Shown here in pieces: positions 33,323 through 44,043 of a stretch of 64,000 nucleotides of DNA. The position numbers were made by a program, and so were the translations under genes. Every line of letters begins with the position of its first letter. The first letter of the stretch is position 1. The notes beneath the pieces are model-generated. The model was given only the letters and a program-made list of their open reading frames with translations. It did not search any database and was not told the origin of the DNA. Origin of the DNA: Calliphora vicina (taxonomy: Eukaryota; Arthropoda; Insecta; Diptera; Calliphoridae); contig NC_088781.1 of the NCBI RefSeq assembly GCF_958450345.1, forward strand, positions 49,153,357-49,217,356, written 5' to 3'.

Positions 33323-34120
33323 AAAACATCTAGGGCTTTCATTGAGACTGTGTAACAAATCGCTTCATTGCTTCCAGAAACAGAACTGGATTTTGAATTA
33401 AATCGGAATTTTGATTTGCATACCCACAAAAATGCAAAATAATGTAGTTAGTTCTATGACAACGTATTGATATGAGACCAGCAGTACAATGTCCAACCTA
33501 TTTTGATCAACAATTGCGCTCAGAGACCCTAGAAATTCCATACCGACCTCGATTCTCGTGATCAGAGGAAAGATTTTAAAATGAAATAATTGAATAGTGG
33601 ATCTAAAAGTCTAAAGTATCAACTATTTTTACATCAAAATCCATTTATACAAAAACCACATGTTAATGATATAAAACTTTATATAGTTCCTTTGAATCTT
33701 CCGAAAAGCTGCTTTCAAATAATGATAACTTTTCGTGGGGCTATCCTAATTTACAAATGCTCATATATGAATACATATGTGCAAATATTAAATAAATATT
33801 GAATTGTAATTTATGGTTAATTAAATAAATTAAAATCATGGTGGTTGAATTTCCATAATATATTTATACCAAGAAAATTGGTTAAAACGAGATAAAAACT
33901 TAAATCGGAAATACATTTTACATTTTGCTGTATTTGATATGTTTTGAGTATATTAAATAAAGCATAAAAGAGATTAATATGGCATATTTAAATAATAAAT
34001 TATAAACAAAAATACAAGAGACTAAATTGACAAAACCAAATACAAATAAACCTAATTGTTTTGCTTTTTAGATAAAATCTCAAATAAATATTGTATATGA
34101 AAAAACAAATAAATTTCATT
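33323..34120. other. Non-coding stretch next to the CadN exon
   Basis: I see no gene. Apart from AT-rich text it holds a short frame (33590-33802) without recognisable similarity. This is the proximal part of the intron that follows the CadN exon. Confidence 0.5.
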
Positions 34121-34127
34121 CACTTAC
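34121..34127 (-). other. CadN: Splice donor of the CadN exon
   Basis: On the minus strand the exon ends AATG and is followed by GTAAGTG, a near-ideal donor. It leaves a phase with one base (G) of the next codon. That matches the position after the ITNxGHN residues where the known protein continues with Ala or Gly. Reading on without splicing gives only Gly-Lys-stop. Confidence 0.9.
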
Positions 34128-35931
34128 CATTATGTCCCGTATTTGTGATTATCACCCAGAAATCAATGGTCTTCTCAGGACCCAATTCCTCATAGTCCCA
34201 CTTCTTTTTCACACGCACAGCTCCATTTGTTTCCACCGTCACCCAGGGATTTTCATCGCGTATCTTAAAGGTTTCCTTGTCAGTTTCCTTTTCCAATTGA
34301 AATACCGATTTACCCTCGGTATCACCATCAGCCTCAGTAAACTCGATACGTTTGGTGGGGCGTACGGCCCTAGTTACACGTCTCTTTTCACGATGATGCG
34401 AGTGCTCATTAACCGAATCATGTTCAAGATGTTGCATTATAAAAGAAACCGGTTCGGGAGCCAAGAATTCTATTAACACCTTGGCTGGCTGGGAGCTAAC
34501 CAAACTGGGATAGCGCAAATCATGAGCCTCAACATCGAGCAACAATTCAGTGGAAGGAGGTTGACCCACCAACATTATCTCACCAGTCTGGGGCACAATA
34601 ATGACAGTGTTACTGGGTTGCTTCAAGCGGTAAGCTATTTTATCACCATCAGCATCTGTGGCCTCTACTTTGCCCACAATACTAAATCTTTTCCAGGTGG
34701 TGGATGTATTGGTATCCAATTCGGGGGACTTTTGACCAGCTATGGCAAATTTATAATCATGGGCCTTGAATATGGGTCTATTATCATTCTCATCTAAAAC
34801 AGTGATTTGTATTTTGGACACAGTCTTGTCTACATCCTCCATATCTGAAGCTTGTACCGATAAATCATAGTGAGCCGTTTGTTCACGATCCAAAGGACGG
34901 TTAGTTACCAACCAAACACCACTTTCATCATCTCCATCAATGGTTAGAATGGTAGATCTCTCATCAGCCTGTTTGGCATGACGACTTTGCAAAGCAAATG
35001 CTCCATCTTCGTTGCCTCCAATAATTGTATACTTCACCTTTTTCGGTTCTGTTGTTAGTTCACCATTGCTGAAAGCCTGCATCAGTGGCACACCTCTGAC
35101 TCTAGTGCCTGCCGGTTTATTTTCCTTAACCTCTCCCGAGGCATCTAACATGGAGCCGGGAAATCTTAACATATCATTACGATGCATAACATACAGCTGG
35201 ATATTGTGAGTTTGTGTGGAATTGGGGGTTTCTTCGACCACCACTAAATTTACCGGACGATTGACTAGAGGTGATATATCCGAGGTAGTCATTACCACAC
35301 CATCTTCCAAGACCGTAAAATATTTAGCATATTCATTGTCCAACATATGATACGAACCATGCTGTTGATTGGCCATAGAATGTCTGGATGACAAGCGCAG
35401 GCCATTTTCAGAGGATGTATTAAGGTTGGCTACAGGTTTGGTTTTGAAACGTTTTATACTAAAACCCGGATAAGTATCGTGGGGTAATACTAGGGACATA
35501 TCATTATTACTATTGCCACCACTGCCGGCCAACATGCGGGCCGCATTGGCCGCTGTTAGCCCATTGTTGTGATGCTGCTGTTGATGAGGCTGTTGTTTTA
35601 GTGGTAATTGTGATTTGGAGATCTCTTGAGTAAAAACTTGTTCAAATTGACTATTTATAATTAATAAAATAAATGCAGAGGTCAGGAAAAAACGACCCAG
35701 AGACGACGACGGCGACCACGACGACGACGTTGTTAATAATAAAGAGGGCGACGAATTAAAATATTTTGTTAAGCCGCGTTTAACCGTTACCGTTAACCGT
35801 TGCGTTTTTAACATATTTGTTTTGTTGTCGTTGCTACTGCTGTTGCTGCTGCTACTGTCGTTAATACTATTTTCACTTAAAGTAAAGCTTTTAAGCTTTG
35901 AGCGCTTTTTGTGCGCTCGATTTTGTGCCAT
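34128..35931 (-). CDS. CadN: N-cadherin (DN-cadherin), first coding exon
   Basis: This encodes the N-terminal 601 residues of the neuronal classical cadherin, a single-pass adhesion protein that signals through catenins in axon targeting. Residues 125-160 (AANAARMLAG, MSLVLPHDTYPGFSIK), 204-225 (YFTVLEDGVVMTT), 269-290 (GTRVRGVPLMQAF) and 498-601 match my recollection of the Drosophila protein almost residue for residue. Cadherin signatures are TNRPLDRE (343-350), LDENDN (379-384) and ATDADGDK (424-431). A dibasic REKRR (514-518) could be a convertase site. The hydrophobic signal segment is at about 81-96 (FFLTSAFILLIINSQF). The 80 residues before it are Ser/Asn-rich and unlike the short Drosophila leader. 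The ATG has A at -3 and G at +4. Met40 is an alternative start. The frame is intact, and its codon use is the most GC-rich of the window. Later exons are not visible. Confidence 0.95.
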
Positions 35932-36132
35932 ATTTGTGGCACGCGTTGCTTTTTTTAGAGTTAAAACTGTTTGTTTTTCTAATCTTTTTGTATTTGTTTT
36001 CTTTTTGTTTAATTTAATTACCTAAGTTTACTTAGGTTAATTGAAATAAAGGTTTAGGATTTAGTTTTGGTTTAGAATGCTTGTACTAACACATTATTAA
36101 TGTTGTTTTGGGGTGGAAGGTGCCGAAATTAG
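35932..36132 (-). other. CadN: Probable CadN 5'UTR part of the first coding exon
   Basis: Between the likely acceptor and the ATG lie 201 bases with no in-frame start. One tiny upstream frame (ATG TGT TAG) lies near 36100. A hairpin with 8-bp arms, ACCTAAGT and ACTTAGGT around two bases, lies at 36020-36037. Both could lower translation, but that is inference. The boundary depends on the acceptor call. Confidence 0.55.
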
Positions 36133-36134
36133 CT
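36133..36134 (-). other. CadN: Probable splice acceptor upstream of the CadN start
   Basis: On the minus strand TATTCTTCTCTTTACAG precedes CTAATTTCGG, a good polypyrimidine tract and AG. It is the best acceptor between the ATG and the repeats further upstream. The alternative is that transcription starts locally and no upstream exon exists. Confidence 0.55.
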
Positions 36135-36317
36135 GTAAAGAGAAGAATATAAAAACTAAGTTAGTATTTAATTTAATTAAAGATTTTAAATTTATTTACA
36201 ATTATCCTAAATTAGAAGACAACAGAGTTATAATTTTTGGAAAATTTGATTGAAGAACAAGTTTGTAAAACACTAGTTACAACACTGATGCCAATTCCCA
36301 CACACAAGTTTAAATAT

Positions 36318-36440
36318 TCAAGTGGGATGTATTTATTTTCTCATTCCGTTTGTAACACGTCAATTTATATATACTCTGGGACCTAATGAAATTCTAATAT
36401 GATCTAGCTATGTCCGTCCGTCTGTACGTCTGTTGAAGAA
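36318..36440 (-). repeat. Interspersed repeat family C, fragment C5
   Basis: Matches in order are CTCATTCCGTTTGTAA, TATATACTCTGGGACC, TATGTCCGTCCGTCTGTACG and TCTGTTGAAGAA, which correspond to 38550-38670. Only the terminal part remains. Confidence 0.6.
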
Positions 36441-36589
36441 CATTGGCGAATTATTTTTTTCCTTCTAACCGATTTAACAAATTTTTAATAATAAATTGCT
36501 CAATGCAATAGTTAACATTCAAGATCAATCTTATTAGTTTAGTGTTTGTATTTTGAATATGATATTGCTTCTCTCAGAAAGATAACGAG

Positions 36590-37330
36590 TGTAATCAGGG
36601 TGACAGTTTCAAATAAACATCACTGATAATAGAACTGCTTCCAGAACTATTCCAAACAGCATATGCTTGCTCTGCAAAGCTTCTTTAGAACCAGTTCTGG
36701 AGGTGACAACTTCAAATTAAAACCATTGCTCTCAACGACAAACCAATTAGAATAAGAACATGCTATTTTCATGTGTTCTATAACTAGTTGTGTTAAAGTT
36801 TCGCTTGATGGTCCAAGGATGGCAATTGCTAACAATAATTATAGATAATAGATCTGTTTTCAGATATGTTCCAAGCCGCTTTGCATCGCTCCTGTAGAAA
36901 CAGTTCTAGAGGTGAGAATTTCAAACTAAACATCATTTGCTTCAAAGCCAAATTAGTTCTAGTTGTGTTAAAGCTCTGGAAAGCTTCTCTTGATCTAGTT
37001 CCGAGGGTAACTAGTTTCGAGCAAAAATCGTAGATTATAGAACTAGTTGTAGAACTATTCCAAATAGAGTGAGCTAGCTCCGCAACATGTCTATAGAATC
37101 AGTTTTGGAGGTGGCAATCTGAAACAATATTTGAATTGGTCTCAACACCAAATCTAAATAAGTACCTACTGGCTATGTTAATGCATTCTAGAACTAGCTG
37201 TGGTAAAGCTATGTGCAGCTTTGCTAGATCTAGTTCCATGGGTGACAATTTCAAACGAAAAGCTTTGATTATAGAACAATTTCCTGAACGTGTAATAGAC
37301 AGAACTTGCAATTTCAACCAATTTCGTTCT
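36590..37330 (+). repeat. Tandem array with unit near 205 bp, left block
   Basis: The phrase CAGTTCT(G/A)GAGGTGA(C/G)AA recurs at 36692, 36901 and 37100 (spacing 209 and 199). Between come TCTAGAACTAGTTGTGTTAA, GATCTAGTTCC and TTCAAAC-AAA blocks. The array is interrupted by family A copy A4 and resumes at 38083. The frames 36647-36835, 37099-37317 and 37136-37339 are array DNA. Confidence 0.78.
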
Positions 37331-37345
37331 CAAAGCTAAACTAAA

Positions 37346-38082
37346 ACAAGTCGGTCAAGCCCGACCATATAATACCCTACACTAAGTAAAAGAGCAAAAA
37401 CATTTTTCTTTTAAAATTTCAATAATTTATATTTTTGAGTGATTTTCGGAAGTGGGGTTATATGGGAGCTATGACCGATCACCATGATTTATGTCTCTAT
37501 GAAAGTTTACTATGTTGAATTTTGTGAGTATACCAACATTTTTAAGAGATTTATGCACGTTAAAGTGATTTTCGGAAATGGGTCTGTATGGGAGCTATGA
37601 CTAATTATGGACCGATCATAACAAAATTTGGTGACATGAATTTTGTATATATAAAACTTATTTGGAGCGGAACTTGTAGAAATACATAAATAAATTAAAC
37701 ATTTATGACCGATAAAGTCCAATTTCGGAAGGACATTTGTATGGGGGCTAGGTGAAATATTGGACCGATTTCAGCCATTTTCAATAGGCTTGGTCCTTGG
37801 GCGGATGTACCACATTTGATCGAAATATCTTCAAAATTGCGACCTGTACTCTGCGCACAAAGTTTACATGGACAGCCAGCCAACCAGCCAACCAGACGGA
37901 CGGACGGACATTGTTTAATCGATTCAGAAAGTGATTCTAAGTCCGATCGACTTAGAATCCACATCCACCTTAAAGTATACCGATCGTATACTTTAAGGTG
38001 GATGTTAGACTAAAATTTTTGGGCGTTATAAACATCTGCACATACGCATAATATCCTCCCCACTATGGTGGTGTAGGGTATA
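37346..38082 (+). repeat. Interspersed repeat family A, copy A4
   Basis: It starts ACAAG, lacks the next 13 bases of the family (TAAGAAAGTATGG), continues TCGGTCAAGCCCGACC and ends CACTATGGTGGTGTAGGGTA. It splits the 205-bp array. Near its right end it carries two perfect hairpins not present in A2 (37933-37959 and 37961-38005). The frames 37510-37722, 37695-37964 and 37816-38013 are artefacts of the repeat. Confidence 0.85.
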
Positions 38083-38490
38083 TTGAGTACTTTGTTCTAA
38101 AATTAATTGTATTAAAGCTTCTCTATATATAGTTCCATGGGTGACAAATTCGAACATGAAACTTTACAGAACTGGTTCCACACTAGTTATGAACCTAAAT
38201 CTTTGAATACAGAACTAGTTTCAGAAATTTTCTAGCTCCGCGAAGCTTCTGTTGAACCAGTTCTGGAGGTGACAATTCCGAAGCTCCATAAGGCTTGGCT
38301 AGTTGTAGTTTCAAGGATGACAATTTCAAACAAAAATCATTTAATCTCAAAGTAGTTCCAGAACTATCCTAAATAGTGGGTGCATCTGGAGAGCCGGTTC
38401 TTAAGGTGAGAATATCAAACCAAAATCATTGTTCTCAACTAGAATTGAATGCTGGCTATATTTATGCGTTGTAGAACTAGATATAGAATT
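38083..38490 (+). repeat. Tandem array with unit near 205 bp, right block
   Basis: This continues the array at 36590-37330 with CAGTTCTGGAGGTGACAA at 38258 and a weaker CGGTTCTTAAGGTGAGAA at 38393, the second unit being shortened. Family C copy C2 follows directly. Confidence 0.7.
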
Positions 38491-38529
38491 AAACCGGAAT
38501 TCCAGGGAATATATTTAAAATTGCTTCCT

Positions 38530-39245
38530 GAGAAGGGTATATTTATAAGTTTATCATTCCGTTTGTAATTTCCACAATATACTATTCCGACCCTGTAAAG
38601 TATATATATTCTGGATCCTTATAGATAGCGGAGTCGATTAAGCCATGACCGTCTGTTGAAATCAACTTTCCGAAGCCCCCAAATAACTTACATACATGAT
38701 TCATACATCAATATCTCCGGAATTCTTCCGGCTCGGTTGCTATTTACAATCGAGAAAATCGGTCCACAACTGGCTGAGATATAAGGAAGAAACCAGGCCA
38801 ACTCGATTATTGACCTATTTTTGTCCTATATCTGGATTACTAAGTCATTAATATAGACAATATGGATATCTAATGATAGATATTTCAAAGACCTTTGCAA
38901 CGACGTATATAAGACCATAGTAAGTTGGACCTACAATGGGTCAAATTATTTTTTAACCCGAATTTTTTTTCGCTAAAAATTAAAAAACAAAAAATTTTTT
39001 TTTAAAATTTAAAAAAAAAAAATATTTTGAAATTTAAAAAAAAAAAAAATTTTCATATTTAAAAAAAAAAATTAAAAAAACAATTCGAAAATTTTTACTT
39101 TCAAAAGAATTTAAAAAACAACTGTAAAAAAAAAATTATTGTGTTTACCTAAAAATATTTCAATTTCTTATTTTGAAGTATAATTTGGTGAAGGGTATAT
39201 AAATAAGATTCGGCACAGCCGAATATAGCTCTCTTACTTGTTTTT
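38530..39245 (-). repeat. Interspersed repeat family C, copy C2
   Basis: On the minus strand it begins ACAAGTAAGAGAGCTATATT CGGCTGTGCCGAATC and ends near TATACCCTTCTCA. It includes the CATTGTAGGTCCAACTTAC stretch, an A/T homopolymer tract (38940-39140) and a CCATGACC..GACGG remnant. The order matches C1 at 62208-63052. Confidence 0.78.
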
Positions 39246-39354
39246 AATTAAAAATTTTTTGGGTTTAATTCGAAAACACGACCCTAAAACAATTTTATTA
39301 TTTTTTTATGAACGTCTCTGAGTTTTCAAATAATTTTTGAGTATTTTTCTTACA

Positions 39355-40132
39355 AGATGTCGTATATTCGGCTTTGCCGAATCTTAAATACCCTCCTATT
39401 GGGAGCTATAACCAATTATTGGCCGATCATCATAGAATTAGGTATAGCGATTTTGGTATATATGGGGATTATTTATGACGAAAGTGATTTTCGGAAGTGA
39501 ATGTTATATGGGGGTCAAATATGTGCCGATCCACAAAAAATTTAGTGTTGTGATTTCTTTTAGCACGAAACTTATTTTTGCTGAATTTTGTATGGATACT
39601 GCAATTCTGAAGGCATTTATATACCACAGAACCATATTTCGGGAAGAAATTTGTATGGGGGTTAGGAGAATTCATGAACCGATTCTTATAATTTTCACCA
39701 GAGTTAGTCGTTTTATTATAAAAATAACGTGTGTAAAATTTTATGGTATTATCTGCAATATATTTACACAAATAACCAAAAATATGTGAAAATTGTAAAT
39801 TTTTTTTAGGTTGTCTCACATTTTGGTTCATAGCTCCGGTTCTACTGAACCGATTTTGCTGATTTTCAATACCAAACTGCTTAGGACAACAGTAAACACA
39901 TTTTTTGCAAGTCTACCAATTTTGTTTGCGTATTTTGGACGTGAGCGTGTTTTACAGAGACACACAGAAGGACAGACAGACGGACATGGCCCAATCGACT
40001 TAGAATTTCATAAGGATCAAGAAAATATATATGTACTTTGTTGGGTCTCAGATGAATATTTCTGAATGTTACACATGGAATGACAAACTTATATATACCC
40101 TCATTCACCACTTATGGTGGTGGAGGGTATAG
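39355..40132 (+). repeat. Interspersed repeat family D, copy D1 (fullest copy)
   Basis: It begins GTATATTCGGCTTTGCCGAA TCTTAAATACCC, has GTCCAAGT-free AT-rich body text, a GACAGACAGACGGACATGG tract (39972-39990), and ends CACTTATGGTGGTGGAGGGT ATA. The overall plan (an initial TACCC, GGAC tract, final GGTGG..GGGTATA) parallels family A, suggesting distantly related elements. The overlapping frames at 39469-39831, 39475-39789 and 39811-40065 are repeat DNA. Confidence 0.75.
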
Positions 40133-42690
40133 AAATAGAAAATAGTTTTCCGGACGTGTTTCTGAATCAAGTCCTACATAAATTGCAAACTTACAAAAAA
40201 TATACATATATGTTTCTTACACTATTTTTGATTGCTATATATTACTTTCAAATTTAAAGGGTTAATAAATACTTATAGTTCATACCTTTCTATATCATAC
40301 AATCATAATTATTGCCCCTAATATCTTTTAACTTTGCTACAAATTTTCACTTAATTTTAACAATTTAGTTAATTTTAACAATTTAACAATATTATAACAA
40401 TTTAGTAAACAAAGCCTATTTTATGTTGTTTATAGACATTTATAACAAACATAATTATTGGTTCATCATAAATATGAAATAAAATCAATAAATATTTGAT
40501 TGCTATTGTCAGAAATGAAAGAAAATATATAAACTAAAATTACCAAAGGAAAAGTGGCATGCAAACCCAGCAGGCAGTCTTTAAATTGCTGCTCTACTCT
40601 ATTATTACTCAAAAAATAAAAGAAAAGAATATTATTATATTGGTTTATATTTACGATAATAATGATCATTATAAACCTCCTCTTCTTCAAAATGATTATC
40701 ATTGATACAGTCAAACAATTAATTGTTCATTAAAATATCATTAGTATTCATTGATTTTTAAAAGTGGTTAATATTTTTCTATAAAAAACCGTAAGATAAA
40801 AATGTATATATTTTTATTTTTATATTAAACAATGACTAAATTATTTGTATTAAATTTTTTTCTTCTTTATTTGAGTTTTTCGGTAATCAAATGTAAATAT
40901 TAAATATTAATATTAATAAATATTTAGAGTAGTTTTTTTTGTGTTCGTTTTCATAAAATGCAACACCTACTCAGTTTTTTTATTTTGATTATTTAATTGC
41001 TGTTTTCGTGTGAGTCTGACGGCTTGTTTTTTTGTAATAAACTTTTTCGTTTAATTTAAATAAATTTAGTTATTTATTTGACTTTTAATTTCAGCGTTTT
41101 TAATGGAGCATAAATAATTATTGATTTCTTTATGAGGTATAACATGTTGATATTCAAAATCAATATAAAATTCGAAATTTATCTAAGGTTTTTTTGATAA
41201 ATTATTTCCATAAAAATTGCCAGTTTATTTTAAAATTTACCAAAACAAAAATATGTCTAAAAAAACCAATAAAGAAATATTAAACTGGCATAACGACCAC
41301 CAACTGTGCAAAGAGTTATAAAATATTATAGTTTATGATTTTTTTAATATTTGTAAATATTTTATTAATAATTTAAAATTTAAATGATGAGAAACAAAGA
41401 AACAATTTTAAAATGTGTGAGTTTTTTCTATTAAAAATAACTTATAATTTTGTTGATTTCAATAGGTATGAAGGAGGGAAAAGATACAGAAAATCAGGAA
41501 CTTCCCCTAAAAATGTTTTGCTTTAACTGCATCGTAATAAAAGAAACTTAACATGGCTTTTTATGTGATGAAGTTTCTATCCCTAACCCTTAGCTAATTA
41601 ACACATTTTCAGAAAATTCATTATTTCACCAATTTTAAATAATGCAGAAGGTAATGGGTTCTCATTACAACGTGATGACTTTAGCAAGCTATTGAGTTTA
41701 TGATTACAATAAAAAATTAGCTGAGTTTGTCATTTTGATAAAATAAGAAATTGCCTTGACAGTGAACTTTCAGGAAAGTCTTTGTTTCGCTAATTTATAG
41801 TAACGCTCCAAGAAGCAATTTAACTAGCACAGACATAAGCCGCATCTTTTAGCGCAGCCAATTTTGCAGTTAATTGAACTATCATAATATTGGGATTCCA
41901 ATAAATTTGAGTTTTTTGAAAAAATATATAAACCAATCAACCAATCAAGAAAATATAATTATTTCTTTAATTTAAAATACTACAAAGGAAAGTGAACATT
42001 AATGACCAAGTAATGCATTCGGAGATCTACAGTTCACTTTGTGGGTATCACAATGTGATCAGCTTTTCAAATGAACCCAAGATTGACTGCCCACGGAACC
42101 TAACCAAAGTATTGCCTTGAGGAAACTATTGGGTTTAATTGTAGTTAATGTAGACGTTAGAAAACATCTTTAATAATCTCAAGCATTTTATATTTAGTGT
42201 TTATATTTGGAAAAAAATCGAATATTTGAATGCTGTTGCGGTTCTTAAGCTAATAGGGCCTGAGCATCTTTCAATGCCATCTTATGGATGGGAGCATAAA
42301 GGCGATTAAGCTACATGTTTATATCCATCAATATGTTTGGCTCACATTAAAAAAAAGACAATAAAATTTACCTCATTTGTTTATCATTATCGTAATAACA
42401 AAATGTGAGACAACCTCCAAAAACGGGATGTATTTTCTCAAAACAATATTCAATATTGTTACATTAGCATCACATTAGTCACCGTAGTCAAATGTTACAA
42501 CAATTTGACTTGAGCTTAAGAACTCCCAATGATTGTTGCTGAAAATCTATAGTTTTGGGATAACATCGTCAAAGAAATCGAGAAAAAATTTGATTTTAAG
42601 TCAATATGTAGCAATAGCACAGGTCAACAGCAAAAAAAGGCTTCACTAACCACTATATAGATTTGATCAATAGTTACGTAAGTAAAAAAT
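40133..42690. other. AT-rich non-coding stretch
   Basis: I see no gene. The interval is dominated by A/T homopolymers, with a slightly more complex piece at 41560-42350 that matches nothing I recognise. The frame 40466-40714 (minus) is Ile-rich and unconvincing. Confidence 0.45.
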
Positions 42691-42699
42691 GGTAAAATT

Positions 42700-44015
42700 T
42701 TTGAATTCTATGGAAAGATTTTTTTTTTAATTTTTTTTTCTAAAATTGTGAATGTTTTTAAATGTTTCTCCACATAATTTATTTAGTCCGATATTATTGA
42801 AGTAAACTCAGAAAAGTTCAAATTTACATAGGCTTTAATCTGTTTATATATTGAGTTTTAATCGGTTCAGTAGTTTCGGAGTTATAATAACAAATTGAAG
42901 CAAAAACAAGTAAGAAAGTATGGTCGGTCAAGCCCGACCATATAATACCCTACACTAAGTAAAAGAGCAACAAAAATTTTTCTTTTAAAATTTCAATAAT
43001 TTATATTTTTGAATGATTTTCGGAAGTGGGGTTATATGGAGGCTATGACCAATTATGGACCGATCACCATGAAATTAGATAATGTGATTTATGTCTATAT
43101 TAAAGTTAACAATGTTGAATTTTGTGTGTTTACTAACATTTTTAAGCGATTTATGCACGTTAAAGTGATTTTCGGAAGCGGGTCTATATGGGAGCTATGA
43201 CTAATTATGGACCGATCGTAACAAAATTTTGTGACATGAATTTTGTGTATATAAAACTTATTTGGAGCGAAATTTGTGGAGATACATGTATAAATTAAAA
43301 ATTTATGACCGATAAAGTCCAATTTCGTGAGGACATTTGTATGGGGGCTAGGTTAAATAGTGGACCGATTTCAGCCAGTTTCAATAGGCTTGGTCCTTGA
43401 GCCGAGAAAATAATATGTGCTTAATTCGATCGAAATATCTTCAAAACTGCGACCTGTACTGTCGAAAATGTCAGAACTTGTTTAGTTTTATTGCTTTATC
43501 GCAAACCCACATATATTAGCAACAAAATGAGATATTGACCATAAAAATCGATTGATTTTTTTCGAATTTATTCACAATTAAGTGAATTCGCTCATTTTCA
43601 CAAAATTTCAATTTTTTATTTGATATACATAAAATTGAGTAGTTAATGTTCTTCTTTCGATTGATTGAATTTTGAAAACGTTTTCCCCATGCTATGTAAA
43701 AATTTTCACATATATATTGCGTTTTAATCGGCTTTGTAGTTTCGGAGTTATAATAACAAATTGAAGCAAAAAATATATTTTTTACGTTAAAATAGCATAT
43801 TTTTTTGTTTTAAAAAAAATCATGAAAAATCGAAAATGGCAGAAATTGTTCAGATTTATTGCTTTATCCCAAAACTACATGTAAAAGGAACAAAATGAGG
43901 TATCGTGCATAAAAATCCATGGATTATTTTGGAATTTATTCACAATTAAGTGCTTTCAAGCGTGTAATTTAAGTGTAAATTCTACATGTGTTTTGCTATT
44001 GTAACAAAAATTTTC
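42700..44015 (+). repeat. Interspersed repeat family B, copy B2, split by family A
   Basis: The left part 42700-42905 and right part 43461-44015 match B1 (27137-27980), including TCCGATATTATTGAAGTAAA, GTAGTTTCGGAGTTATAATA and TTCACAATTAAGTGAATTCG twice. The copy is interrupted by A5 at 42906-43460. Compared with B1, about 60 bases of B are missing at the junction. Confidence 0.75.
42906..43460 (+). repeat. Interspersed repeat family A, truncated copy A5
   Basis: It starts ACAAGTAAGAAAGTATGGTC and runs as in A2 to TGCGACCTGTACT, where it stops and family B resumes with GTCGAAAATGTCAG. The 3' third, with the GGACGGAC tract and GTGTAGGGTATA end, is absent. The frames 43009-43200 and 43095-43322 are repeat DNA. 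Confidence 0.8.
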
Positions 44016-44043
44016 AAAAACACATATAAAATGATAATCATTG

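Noticed and set aside
34132..36025. Plus-strand open frames at 34132-34476, 34522-34797, 35012-35209 and 35822-36025
   Set aside because: They are antisense shadows of the CadN exon. Their translations are low-complexity and match no family.
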